A DNA stretch of 64,000 nucleotides, taken from assembly GCA_016887485.1 (NCBI GenBank), contig CP069394.1, forward strand, positions 248,001 to 312,000. The letters are read 5' to 3'. Origin of the DNA: Chloroflexota bacterium. GTDB lineage: Bacteria; Chloroflexota; Anaerolineae; Anaerolineales; Anaerolineaceae. Below the pieces are notes generated by a model. It was not told the DNA's origin. It ran no database searches and saw only the letters and a list, made by a program, of their open reading frames with translations. Made by a program: the position numbers and the translations under genes. This document shows positions 48,003 through 55,737 of the stretch, in pieces. Each line of letters starts with the position of its first letter. Within the stretch, counting starts at the first letter, position 1.

Positions 48003-48032
48003 AAAAGACGTCTTATGAGGCGTCTTTTTTTT
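48003..48032 (+). terminator. Intrinsic terminator after lipA
   Basis: The stem AAAAGACG (48003-48010) / CGTCTTTT (48021-48028) runs into a tract of eight T residues (48025-48032). Confidence 0.8.
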
Positions 48033-48141
48033 GGATAGCCTCTTATTAGGAAAGAAAGTCCTAAGGTTTGTTTCTACCAGACCCCCTGATAGAACTGTGA
48101 AGTGTGTTAAAATTTTTATAAACCTGAAAGGAGCACGCTCT

Positions 48142-48627
48142 ATGGAAATCAAGAATATTCGCATTCAGAAACCAGAGGATATCAATTTCATCCTGGGACA
48201 GTCGCATTTCATCAAAACCGTTGAGGATATTCATGAGGTCCTCGTCAGCAGTGTACCAGGAATAAAGTTTGGGTTGGCATTTTGTGAAGCCTCAGGTGCC
48301 TGCCTGGTGCGTTGGAGTGGGACGGATGACGCGATGATCGAATTGGCAAAGCAAAATGCCTATGAGCTCAGCGCCGGGCACTCCTTCATTATTTTCCTGG
48401 GGGAAGGTTTCTATCCGATCAATATCCTCAACGCGATCAAGAGTGTCCCCGAGGTCTGCCAGATCTTTTGCGCCACAGCCAACACAACTGATGTGGTTGT
48501 GATGGATGTCGGCGAGGGACGGGCGATCCTGGGCGTGGCGGATGGCAAGCGACCGGAAGGCATTGAGGATGAGGATGGCATCCAATGGCGCAAGGACTTC
48601 CTGCGGATGATTGGGTATAAACATTAA
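48142..48627 (+). CDS. Adenosine-specific kinase family protein (PF04008)
   Basis: ATG 48142 has AAAGGAG nine bases upstream; the frame opens earlier but without conserved sequence. The 161-residue protein contains FGLAFCEASGACLVRWSGTD, AGHSFIIFLGEGFYPINILNAIK and ATANTTDVVVMDVGEGRAILGVADG. These mark the small 'adenosine-specific kinase' family found in archaea and anaerobic bacteria. An archaeal structure bound adenosine, but the physiological role is not well established. It is probably cytoplasmic. It lies 56 bases ahead of the RACo-like gene. Confidence 0.85.
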   Translation: MEIKNIRIQKPEDINFILGQSHFIKTVEDIHEVLVSSVPGIKFGLAFCEASGACLVRWSGTDDAMIELAKQNAYELSAGHSFIIFLGEGFYPINILNAIKSVPEVCQIFCATANTTDVVVMDVGEGRAILGVADGKRPEGIEDEDGIQWRKDFLRMIGYKH

Positions 48628-48683
48628 ACGGATCACAGCCTTGTGAGAACACTCTCTATTGGTAATGTCAAAAAGGTGAGCGC

Positions 48684-50501
48684 ATGACGCTCTTTCAGAT
48701 TGATTTTGAACCGATTGGAAAACGGGTGGACGCGGACCAGGCCCAAAGCCTGTTGGCGGCAGCCCAGCAAGCCGGGATTGCCCTGGCGGCTGTCTGCGGC
48801 GGGGTGGGTGTCTGTGGGTCCTGTCAGGTTCGCCTGATTTCCGGCACGTTATCGCCTCTGACAGCGGCTGAAAAGAAGGCTTTTACCCCTGAAGAATTGG
48901 CTAATGGCTGGCGGTTGGCCTGCCAGGCTTTTCCCTTAAATAATATTAAACTTGAAATTCCCCCTGAGTCGCTGACAGCCACCCAACGGCTGCAATTGGA
49001 AGGCGCTGCTCAATTCATTCCCTTGGCGCCAGCCATAAAGGCCCAATTTGTGTGGCTTGATCCACCCAGCCTGACGGACCTCCGTGCCGATTGGAAGCGC
49101 TTGACCGATGTTCTAGCGGAAAAGGGAGATGTTCCCCAAGCGGAGCCCTCTGTGATGGCTTATTTATCTGAGAAGATGCGGCAGAATGACTGGCATGGTC
49201 CGGTCGTGCTCAGTGATGAGGGCGCAGTCATCGGCATGCTTGAGCCGATTGTACATCCTTTCGGCGTGGCTGTGGATATTGGTACCACCAAGATGGCGAT
49301 CTTCCTGGTTGACCTTGCCACCGGCAAGACTATTGCCCGCCAGGGCGCCATGAACCCTCAGATCGCCTATGGCGAGGATGTGGTAGCTCGGATTGCCTAT
49401 GCCAACCAAAGTGAGGCTGACCGCTTGTCTCTGCAGCGCAGGGTGGTGGAAACTCTCAATACCTCGATTGCCCAACTTTGTGACTCCGTTGGTGTCATGG
49501 TTGACCAGGTCATGGATATTGTGGTTGTGGGGAACACAGCGATGCACCATCTCTTTGCCGGACTGCCAGTCCGGCAGCTAGGTGAGGCGCCCTATGTTGC
49601 TGCGGTTGCCCAATCGATGCGCTTTCCTGCCCGTGCCATTGGACTGAATGGGGCACCAGGTGCTCTGGTTTACCTGCCACCAAATATTGCCGGTTATGTT
49701 GGCGCGGATCATGTCGCCATGCTTTTGGCCAGCCGGCTGCACCAGCTGCCTGGGACGGCGATTGCTCTGGATATCGGTACCAACACAGAGATCAGTCTCT
49801 CCCGTGATGGCAGATTGGTCAGTTGCTCCTGCGCCTCAGGGCCGGCCTTTGAAGGCGCTCATATTCAGGCCGGGATGCGCGCGGTACCCGGCGCTATTGA
49901 ACGGGCGCAGTTCTATGATGGCGATTGGCATATTGCCACGGTGGATGGCTTGGCGTCGGTTGGCATATGCGGATCGGGCATCCTCGACGTGGTCGCAGAA
50001 TTGTTGGAATCCGGACAGATTGATGAAGCCGGTCGGTTCACCGAAAAAGCCTTCCGCCATGTTGACCATCCTCAGGGTGGCGCGATCGAATTGGTCACTG
50101 CTGAACAATCCGGGACCGGAAAGCCGATTTTGGTGACCCGCAGCGACATACGTGAGATTCAATTGGCAAAGGCTGCCATTCGCTCAGGCGTGGAGGTATT
50201 ATTGAAACAGACCGGGACGACTCCCGATGGAATTGACCATTTCCTGGTGGCGGGTGCTTTTGGCACCTATCTCAATTTGGAAAGCGCGGTCAAAATCGGG
50301 TTGTTCCCCAGCTTGCAACGGGATCGATATATGCAGATTGGCAATGCAGCTGGGATTGGGGCGCAGATGATGGTGCTCAATGCCAAGAGCCGCCGTGAAG
50401 CCGAGGCTCTGCTGGACCGGATGACGTATATCGAACTGACGACGGTCCCAGACTATATGGATATTTATGTAGATGCCATTGTTTTTAATCGTAATGAGTA
50501 G
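48684..50501 (+). CDS. RACo-like [2Fe-2S]/ASKHA ATPase (DUF4445 family)
   Basis: This 605-residue protein has an N-terminal plant-type [2Fe-2S] ferredoxin domain with Cys38, Cys44, Cys47 and Cys80 (CGGVGVCGSC ... WRLACQ) and a linker/middle domain. A large actin-like ATPase domain starts at GVAVDIGTTKMAIFLVDL and includes AIALDIGTNTEISL, GICGSGILDVVAELL and FLVAGAFGTYLNL. The best-known members (RACo) use ATP to re-reduce inactive cobalt in corrinoid proteins of methyl-transfer pathways. No corrinoid protein or methyltransferase gene is adjacent, so the partner is unknown. Confidence 0.88.
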   Translation: MTLFQIDFEPIGKRVDADQAQSLLAAAQQAGIALAAVCGGVGVCGSCQVRLISGTLSPLTAAEKKAFTPEELANGWRLACQAFPLNNIKLEIPPESLTATQRLQLEGAAQFIPLAPAIKAQFVWLDPPSLTDLRADWKRLTDVLAEKGDVPQAEPSVMAYLSEKMRQNDWHGPVVLSDEGAVIGMLEPIVHPFGVAVDIGTTKMAIFLVDLATGKTIARQGAMNPQIAYGEDVVARIAYANQSEADRLSLQRRVVETLNTSIAQLCDSVGVMVDQVMDIVVVGNTAMHHLFAGLPVRQLGEAPYVAAVAQSMRFPARAIGLNGAPGALVYLPPNIAGYVGADHVAMLLASRLHQLPGTAIALDIGTNTEISLSRDGRLVSCSCASGPAFEGAHIQAGMRAVPGAIERAQFYDGDWHIATVDGLASVGICGSGILDVVAELLESGQIDEAGRFTEKAFRHVDHPQGGAIELVTAEQSGTGKPILVTRSDIREIQLAKAAIRSGVEVLLKQTGTTPDGIDHFLVAGAFGTYLNLESAVKIGLFPSLQRDRYMQIGNAAGIGAQMMVLNAKSRREAEALLDRMTYIELTTVPDYMDIYVDAIVFNRNE

Positions 50502-50510
50502 GAGCGTGTG

Positions 50511-51020
50511 ATGGAAACATTAAAAGCTATTATGACCCGCCGTAGTGTGCGGGATTTTCGTTCAGACCCTGTCAGTGAAGCGGATGTCGAAACTTTGTTG
50601 AAGGCTGGAATGCAGGCGCCTTCTGCCAAGAATGAGCGGCCTTGGCATTTCATCGTGATTGATGACCCCGAGGTCCTGCATAAGATCCCGGAATTTCACC
50701 GGAATGCCCAGATGCTCAAATATGCCCCAATGGCGATATTGGTTTGCAGTGACCGCAAGCTGGAAAGCAAACGGGCTTATTGGATCCAGGATTGTTCCGC
50801 CGCGACGGAGAATATCCTGCTGGCAGCTCATGGGATGGGCTTGGGGGCTGTGTGGTTGGGTGTGTTCCCCGACGCTGTTCGAGTTAAGGGGCTGCAGGCG
50901 TTGGTGAAGCTCCCTGCCGATATCCGGCCGGTTACGCTGGTTGCGGTTGGTCATCCGGCTTTAACCCCGGAACCGACAAATCGCTTTGACCAAACCCGGA
51001 TTCACAAGAACCGCTGGTAG
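50511..51020 (+). CDS. Nitroreductase-family FMN oxidoreductase
   Basis: The start is ATG 50511 (AGGAGCGTGTG upstream). The 169-residue protein begins with AIMTRRSVRDFRSDPVS and APSAKNERPWHFIVI, the FMN-binding start of the nitroreductase fold. It ends with GLGAVWLGVFPD and PVTLVAVGHP. Members reduce nitroaromatics, quinones or flavins using NAD(P)H as dimers. It lies nine bases after the RACo-like gene, so it may be cotranscribed and could supply electrons to it, which is only a guess from position. Confidence 0.9.
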   Translation: METLKAIMTRRSVRDFRSDPVSEADVETLLKAGMQAPSAKNERPWHFIVIDDPEVLHKIPEFHRNAQMLKYAPMAILVCSDRKLESKRAYWIQDCSAATENILLAAHGMGLGAVWLGVFPDAVRVKGLQALVKLPADIRPVTLVAVGHPALTPEPTNRFDQTRIHKNRW

Positions 51021-51037
51021 ATCATATGGAAAATAAG

Positions 51038-51063
51038 AAAGCCAGGGCTTGCCCTGGCTTTTT
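51038..51063. terminator. Bidirectional intrinsic terminator
   Basis: AAAGCCAGGGC TT GCCCTGGCTTT is a perfect stem (51038-51061) with T residues on the right and A residues on the left. It lies between convergent nitroreductase and rdgB genes. Confidence 0.85.
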
Positions 51064-51086
51064 CTACTTAACATGATGGTTGAGGG

Positions 51087-51692
51087 CTAATCGAGCGGAA
51101 AATGCTTTTGGATGGCAGGTAATAAAGTTTGCAAAGCCCGCGCTCGGTGGCTGATCTGGTTCTTCCGTTCTTCAGTCAGTTCGGCCATGGTACCGGCTTC
51201 TTCCGGGATGAAGAATATTGGGTCATACCCAAAGCCGCCCGTTCCCCGCTCCTCAGGGATGATCAGCCCATCACAACGGCCCTCCGACAAGGCCAAGTGC
51301 CCCTGAGGTGAAGCCAGGACGGCGGTGCAGTGAAAATGGGCGGACCAGGGCTCTGGTTTCCCCTGGAGCTGTTGCAGGAGGTAACGCCGCCGATCTGCAT
51401 CGCTGGCATTGGGAATGGTGGCATAACGGGCGGAATAGATCCCCGGTTCGCCGTTGAGGGCATCTACTTCCAGCCCGGAATCATCCGCCAGGACGATCAT
51501 CCCCGAGGCTTTTTGATAAGCGTCCGCTTTGAGCCAGGCATTCTCCTCGTAGGTTTGACCTGTCTCTGCCACTTTGAGTGTGATCCCGGCATCCTTAGCA
51601 GAAATGATGTTCAAGCCCGGCGAATTCAGAATGGCCTTGATTTCAAGGACTTTTTCAGGATTGGCTGAGGCAACTAGTAAGGTTTTTTTCAT
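51087..51692 (-). CDS. rdgB: dITP/XTP pyrophosphatase (RdgB/HAM1)
   Basis: This 201-residue protein has VASANPEKVLEIKAIL (substrate-binding SxNxxK), VLADDSGLEVDALNGEPGIYSARYA with the catalytic acid, and GTGGFGYDPIFFIPE. These are the fixed motifs of the Ham1 family. It removes deaminated purine triphosphates before they enter DNA. GGAGGTCAATA precedes ATG 51692. It is divergent from yceD-rpoD with a 118-base gap. Confidence 0.96.
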   Translation of the reverse strand: MKKTLLVASANPEKVLEIKAILNSPGLNIISAKDAGITLKVAETGQTYEENAWLKADAYQKASGMIVLADDSGLEVDALNGEPGIYSARYATIPNASDADRRRYLLQQLQGKPEPWSAHFHCTAVLASPQGHLALSEGRCDGLIIPEERGTGGFGYDPIFFIPEEAGTMAELTEERKNQISHRARALQTLLPAIQKHFPLD

Positions 51693-51733
51693 TATTGACC
51701 TCCATAAAGTTGATATAATAACTCTGATTTGCG

Positions 51734-51762
51734 TTGACGGTCGTTTTTCGGCGTGTTATAAT
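51734..51762 (+). promoter_or_regulatory. Strong predicted promoter for yceD-rpoD
   Basis: TTGACG (51734-51739) and TATAAT (51757-51762) are 17 bases apart, with TGT before the -10. The expected start point is about 40 bases before GTG 51811. Confidence 0.75.
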
Positions 51763-51810
51763 TCAACCCGTGTTGATTTCTTACCCAATAGACCTTTAGA
51801 ATTTAAAATT

Positions 51811-52314
51811 GTGAACAATAGAGATAACCCGTTACGGCTAAGTGTTGGGTACTTCTACAACAAACCCATCGGTTATAGTCGTGAAATATTCGTTGAAGCT
51901 GAACATTTAGAACTTGATGACCTGCTTGTTGATGACCTACAAAGCCGGATCATCGGTTCACGTACCAGTGAGGGACTTCTTTTACAAGTTGAAGGGACGG
52001 CAGAGGTTGAAACGAATTGCGTTCGCTGTCTCAAGGATTTCTTCCTATCTGTCAATTTTGACTTTGAGGAATTATACCAATTCCCATCACGAACTCGGGA
52101 AGAAACGGATTTGATCCTTCCCGCTGATGGTTATATTGACCTCAGGCCGCTTTATCGAGAATACCTGATCCTGGCATTGCCTATCAAGCGGTTATGCAAA
52201 CCCGACTGCAAAGGTCTTTGCGTTGTTTGCGGAACTAACTTGAACTATGCGACCTGTGAACATCAAACCAATCCACCAGAGCATGAAGACATTGAAGGCA
52301 AAGAAACGGTCTAG
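51811..52314 (+). CDS. yceD: YceD/DUF177 family protein
   Basis: GTG 51811 is chosen since it is the first in-frame start after the promoter, and it is directly followed by the family beginning NPLRLSVGYFYNKPIGYSRE. The 167-residue protein has the DUF177 body (EGTAEVETNCVRCL..F) and a C-terminal cysteine cluster (CKPDCKGLCVVCGTNLN) likely to bind zinc. YceD is linked to ribosome or 23S rRNA metabolism and usually precedes rpmF. Here rpmF is absent and rpoD follows after 70 bases. The first possible start codon is weakly supported by ribosome-binding sequence. Confidence 0.85.
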   Translation: MNNRDNPLRLSVGYFYNKPIGYSREIFVEAEHLELDDLLVDDLQSRIIGSRTSEGLLLQVEGTAEVETNCVRCLKDFFLSVNFDFEELYQFPSRTREETDLILPADGYIDLRPLYREYLILALPIKRLCKPDCKGLCVVCGTNLNYATCEHQTNPPEHEDIEGKETV

Positions 52315-52384
52315 TATGATTTTTTTGAACAAGGTGGGATGGACAAAAAAGAATAATGCGGACTGGCCTTTGGGAGAGAATTAG

Positions 52385-53560
52385 ATGGCCAGCGAACGTC
52401 AGGGCAAAAGAACCGAGCACGCGGTTGAGGTGCTGTTGGAACGCGCCGATTCGCAAGGTTTCCTATCTATTGAAGACCTGATGGAAGCGTTTCCCGAGGG
52501 AGATGATGATACTGATGCCCTGAACGGCCTGATCCTGTCCCTGCGAAAACAGGGGGTAGAGATCATGGATCATGATTCCCTGCATGAAGACAATTCAGAT
52601 GATGACGAGGATGGGGACGAAAGCTCCTCCCGGGTTGGGTTGGAGCATGTCGGCACGGATGATACCGTTGGGCTCTATCTCAAGGAGATGTCCCGCGTTT
52701 CACTATTGAGCGTGGAGGAAGAGCTTTCACTGGCAAAACGGATTGAAGCGTACAGGAATGCCCAAATAGAGCTTAATGATAAAGAAGCTGGGGTGTCTGA
52801 TGCTCGTCAGCAGGAGCTAAAGGTGATCATCAAGGACGGTGAGCAAGCCTGGGAGCATCTTATCAAGGCGAATACCCGTCTGGTGGTTAGTGTGGCCAAG
52901 AAGTATATTGGCCGTGGTGTGCCATTTCTGGATCTGATTCAGGAAGGCAATTTGGGCTTGATGAAAGCTGTGGAAAAATTTGACTATAACCGCGGCTTCC
53001 GTTTTTCCACATATGCCACCTGGTGGATCAGGCAGGCGATCACCCGCTCCATTGCCGATCAGGGCCGCACGATCCGCATCCCGGTGCATATGATTGACCG
53101 CATTCGTGAGCTTTATAAAGTCAGTCATGAACTGGAGCAGAACCTCGGACGCAAACCTTTTGCAAACGAGATCGCCGAGGTGATGAAGGTTAATATTCGT
53201 AAGGTGCAGTGGATGATGCGCATTTCCTGGCTGCCACTGTCACTGGAGAGCCCGGTAGGGGATGAGGAAGACTCGGAGCTTGGGATGTTTGTGGAAGATG
53301 ACCAGACGCCCTCGCCAATGGAAGTGACCTATAAATCCATGCTGCGGGATAAGATTGATGAAGTGCTGAATACACTTTCCCCGCGGGAAGCTCGAATCCT
53401 CAGGCTGCGCTTTGGGCTGGATAATGGGCGCTCCTACACGCTGGAAGAAGTCGGGCAGAAATTTGGCCTTACCCGTGAACGCATCCGCCAGATCGAGGGG
53501 AAGGCATTGCGCCAACTGCGTCACCCGCAGAAAGCCCGGCAGTTGAAAGATTACCTCTAA
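52385..53560 (+). CDS. rpoD: Primary sigma factor RpoD/SigA
   Basis: This 391-residue sigma-70 factor has an acidic region 1.1 (HAVEVLLERADSQGFLSIEDL followed by an Asp/Glu-rich linker), 1.2 (DDTVGLYLKEMSRVSLLS), and 2.1-2.4 (RLVVSVAKKYIGRGVPFLDLIQEGNLGLMKAVEKFDYNRGFRFSTYATWWIRQAI). It also has region 3 (RTIRIPVHM) and 4.2 (YTLEEVGQKFGLTRERIRQIEGKALRQL). Regions 2.4 and 4.2 fit recognition of TATAAT and TTGACA, which agrees with the promoters listed here. GGGAGAG lies upstream of ATG 52385. The metG leader promoter lies inside its last codons. Confidence 0.97.
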   Translation: MASERQGKRTEHAVEVLLERADSQGFLSIEDLMEAFPEGDDDTDALNGLILSLRKQGVEIMDHDSLHEDNSDDDEDGDESSSRVGLEHVGTDDTVGLYLKEMSRVSLLSVEEELSLAKRIEAYRNAQIELNDKEAGVSDARQQELKVIIKDGEQAWEHLIKANTRLVVSVAKKYIGRGVPFLDLIQEGNLGLMKAVEKFDYNRGFRFSTYATWWIRQAITRSIADQGRTIRIPVHMIDRIRELYKVSHELEQNLGRKPFANEIAEVMKVNIRKVQWMMRISWLPLSLESPVGDEEDSELGMFVEDDQTPSPMEVTYKSMLRDKIDEVLNTLSPREARILRLRFGLDNGRSYTLEEVGQKFGLTRERIRQIEGKALRQLRHPQKARQLKDYL

Positions 53561-53571
53561 TCCTGTATAAT
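53543..53571 (+). promoter_or_regulatory. Strong predicted promoter for the RNA upstream of metG
   Basis: TTGAAA (53543-53548, inside the rpoD 3' end) and TATAAT (53566-53571) have a 17-base spacer. Transcription would start at about 53578. Confidence 0.8.
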
Positions 53572-53580
53572 TCTCTCACG

Positions 53581-53646
53581 ATGAGAAAATATAACGTCAT
53601 CATGGGCATGTCCGGTTCTCCGCGGTTATGCTTGCCAGAAGCATAA
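53581..53646 (+). CDS. Possible 21-codon leader peptide within the metG leader
   Basis: ATG 53581 to TAA 53644-53646 encodes 21 residues, with Met at positions 1, 8 and 10. It begins about three bases after the expected transcription start, so it would have to be translated from a leaderless message. It ends inside stem P2. Methionine codons ahead of a metG terminator recall an attenuation peptide, but three Met codons in 21 is weak evidence and no ribosome-binding site exists. Confidence 0.25.
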   Translation: MRKYNVIMGMSGSPRLCLPEA

Positions 53647-53677
53647 CGTGAAGTGCCGCGTCACTTCCGGAGGATCC

Positions 53678-53699
53678 GCTGGCTGAGGCCAGCTTTTTT
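53678..53699 (+). terminator. Intrinsic terminator ahead of metG
   Basis: GCTGGC (53678-53683), loop TGAG, GCCAGC (53688-53693), then six T residues. It lies 45 bases before the metG start, so it either ends a small RNA or attenuates metG. Confidence 0.85.
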
Positions 53700-53744
53700 A
53701 TTGCCAGTTTTAACAACCGTAATAATATTTCGATGAGGTGAAGT

Positions 53745-55544
53745 ATGACCGAACCAGTCTTAGTTGCCGTCGCCTGGCCTTATGCCAGCGCTAAAATCCA
53801 CGTTGGAAACATCACCGGAGCTTATCTGCCCGCCGATATCCTCGCTCGCTATCATCGCCTGCGGGGCAGGGATGTGTTGATGGTCTCCGGTTCCGATTCG
53901 CATGGCACCCCTGTGACCGTGCGCGCCGATGAAGAGGGCGTGACTCCCGAGGAAGTCTACAAACGCTTCCATAAGGACTTCATTGAGCTCTTCCAGCGGA
54001 TGGGGCTGACCTATGATATTTTCACCACCACCCACACCCGCAACCATTTCGATGTGGCCGATAAACTTTTCCTGGCTCTGAATGAAAAGGGTTTCCTCTA
54101 TACCGAGACCTCTCTGCAGTGGTATTCGCCTGCCCAGGAAAAATTCCTGCCCGACCGCTATGTTGAAGGTACCTGTTACTTCTGCGGCAAAAGCGGCGCC
54201 CGCAGTGATCAATGTGATAACTGCGGCCACCTTTTGGAAGCTGAAAAACTGATTGATCCCAAGTCAAAGATTGACGGTTCCACCCCTGAGCTGCGTGAGA
54301 CCACCCATTTCTACCTCGACCTGGAGAAGGTGCAGGATCAGGTGGCGGATTTTCTCCGCGAGCGTCAAGATTACTGGCGGCCGAATGTGGTCAAGCAGTC
54401 ATTGGGACAAATCGAGACCGAGGGCTTGCATGGCCGTCCGATCACCCGTGACCTGGCCTGGGGCATCCCTGTGCCGGTGGCCGGCTGGGAAGGGAAGTGC
54501 ATGTATGTTTGGTTTGAGGCGGTGATTGGCTATCTCTCATCTGTGATTGAATGGTCGCTGCTGCATGGTGAACCGGATGCCTGGCGGAAATGGTGGACGA
54601 ACGAAGAATCCCGCACCCTTTACTGCATCGGCAAGGATAATATCCCCTTCCATGCGATCATTTGGCCTGCGGAGTTGATTGGCGTGGGCGATTCATTTGA
54701 TGCAAAGATGGGTAATGATGATCCCAAGCCATTGGTTCTGCCTTATGACGTGCCTGCCAATGAATTTATGAACCTGGAAGGCAAGAAACTCTCCGGCAGC
54801 AAGAACTGGGCGGTTTGGGGGCTGGATTCCCTGGATCGTTACGATCCGGACCCAATCCGCTATTACCTGACCGTCAATATGCCTGAAACACGGGATTCGG
54901 ACTGGGATTGGGAAGAGTTTTTCCAACGGAATAATAACGAACTGGTCGCCACCTGGGGTAACCTGGCGAACCGGGTACTCTCCTTTGCCTATAAGCACTG
55001 GGAGGGCAAGGTGCCTGATCCGGGTGAGTTGCGTGAGGCGGATAAGGAACTGCTGGCAACGATCAAGGCCGGATTTGAAACTGTCAAGGGACACCTGGAA
55101 GCGGTCAAGCTCCGGGCAGCGCTGCAGGAGGCTATGCGCCTGGCAGCTGAGGTGAACAAGTATCTGGATACCAGCGCACCTTGGTTTGAAATCAAGGAAG
55201 ATAAAGATCAGGCGGGCAAATCCATTTATACCGCAATGCAGGCGATTGACTGGATCAAGCTGATCTTTTCACCCTTCCTGCCGCATACCTGTGAAAAACT
55301 ACACACCTATCTCGGTTATGAAAAGCCGCTCTTTGGCACGCTCATCACCCGAGAGGTTGAAGATGACCTCAGCACGCATGAAGTGATGCTCTATGAACCT
55401 GGGGAATCACTCTCGGCTGGCGATGATGATCTGTGGGTTGCCACCACGCTGGAACCGGGTGCGATATTCCAGAAGCCCTCACCGCTCTTCAAGAAGTTGG
55501 AACCCACCATTGTCGAGGAAGAACGGGCGCGGTTGGGAAAGTAG
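53745..55544 (+). CDS. metG: Methionyl-tRNA synthetase
   Basis: This 599-residue class I synthetase has the HIGH-type motif as AKIHVGN near residue 17. A zinc knuckle CYFCGKSGARSDQCDNCG follows, then the W-rich segment DLAWGIPVP, FEAVIGYLSS and YCIGKDNIPFHAIIWPAEL. The KMSKS motif appears as KLSGS (348-352), a variant in which Gly replaces the second Lys. There is an anticodon-binding helical domain (ELVATWGNLANRVLSF) but no C-terminal tRNA-binding (EMAP) domain. It charges initiator and elongator tRNA-Met. GAGGTGAAGT lies before ATG 53745. The structured RNA upstream suggests transcriptional control. Confidence 0.95.
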   Translation: MTEPVLVAVAWPYASAKIHVGNITGAYLPADILARYHRLRGRDVLMVSGSDSHGTPVTVRADEEGVTPEEVYKRFHKDFIELFQRMGLTYDIFTTTHTRNHFDVADKLFLALNEKGFLYTETSLQWYSPAQEKFLPDRYVEGTCYFCGKSGARSDQCDNCGHLLEAEKLIDPKSKIDGSTPELRETTHFYLDLEKVQDQVADFLRERQDYWRPNVVKQSLGQIETEGLHGRPITRDLAWGIPVPVAGWEGKCMYVWFEAVIGYLSSVIEWSLLHGEPDAWRKWWTNEESRTLYCIGKDNIPFHAIIWPAELIGVGDSFDAKMGNDDPKPLVLPYDVPANEFMNLEGKKLSGSKNWAVWGLDSLDRYDPDPIRYYLTVNMPETRDSDWDWEEFFQRNNNELVATWGNLANRVLSFAYKHWEGKVPDPGELREADKELLATIKAGFETVKGHLEAVKLRAALQEAMRLAAEVNKYLDTSAPWFEIKEDKDQAGKSIYTAMQAIDWIKLIFSPFLPHTCEKLHTYLGYEKPLFGTLITREVEDDLSTHEVMLYEPGESLSAGDDDLWVATTLEPGAIFQKPSPLFKKLEPTIVEEERARLGK

Positions 55545-55571
55545 CATTCTATATTTTAAGTTAAGACATAA

Positions 55572-55603
55572 GGGAGCCCACAAAGGGGCTCCCATTTTTT
55601 TTT
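55572..55603 (+). terminator. Intrinsic terminator after metG
   Basis: GGGAGCCC (55572-55579) and GGGCTCCC (55586-55593) form the stem, followed by nine T residues (55595-55603). Confidence 0.9.
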
Positions 55604-55612
55604 GCGAAAGAA

Positions 55613-55664
55613 ACCCCTTTCCTAGCCCTTCCCCTTTCAAGGGGAAGGGAATCAGCGAAGCAGA
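55613..55664. repeat. Hairpin repeat half-element
   Basis: CCCTTCCCC/GGGGAAGGG (55626-55634 with 55641-55649) is nested inside ACCCCTT/AAGGGGT (55613-55619 with 55658-55664). A small GC-GAA-GC hairpin lies between the inner stem and the right outer arm. The order of parts matches each half of the compound repeat at 13571-13676. Confidence 0.65.
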
Positions 55665-55737
55665 GGGAAGGGGTAATTTATTATTTCAGGATAGAGAATA
55701 GTGATCCGGAACTATCTGTAATATTCACAAGTAAAAC

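Larger units (their letters stand above)
53578..53700 (+). ncRNA. Candidate structured small RNA or metG leader, unknown class
   Basis: A roughly 120-base transcript is bounded by a consensus promoter and an intrinsic terminator. Its core folds as a three-way junction. P1 is 53614-53622 with 53668-53677 (GGTTCTCCG against CGGAGGATCC, with one mismatch and one bulge). P2 is a perfect 9-bp stem, 53625-53633 with 53639-53647, with a GCCAG loop. P3 is a perfect 6-bp stem, 53650-53655 with 53662-53667, with a CCGCGT loop. The P3 loop can also pair with CGCGG at 53621-53625. It lacks the SRP RNA apical motif, the T-box sequence and SAM-riboswitch motifs. It could be a riboswitch, an attenuator or a free RNA. 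Confidence 0.6.

Noticed and set aside
51695-51719. Second promoter (TTGACC/TATAAT) ahead of yceD
   Set aside because: The spacer is only 13 bases, too short for a normal sigma-70 promoter; the downstream TTGACG-17-TATAAT is far better.
53648-53680. T-box antiterminator ahead of metG
   Set aside because: GTGCCGCG only loosely resembles the T-box core; the UGGN bulge and the stem I specifier elements are not present.
53581-53700. SRP (4.5S) RNA gene
   Set aside because: Length, promoter and terminator fit, but the conserved apical GGAAGGAAGC-type loop bound by Ffh is absent and the fold is a three-way junction.
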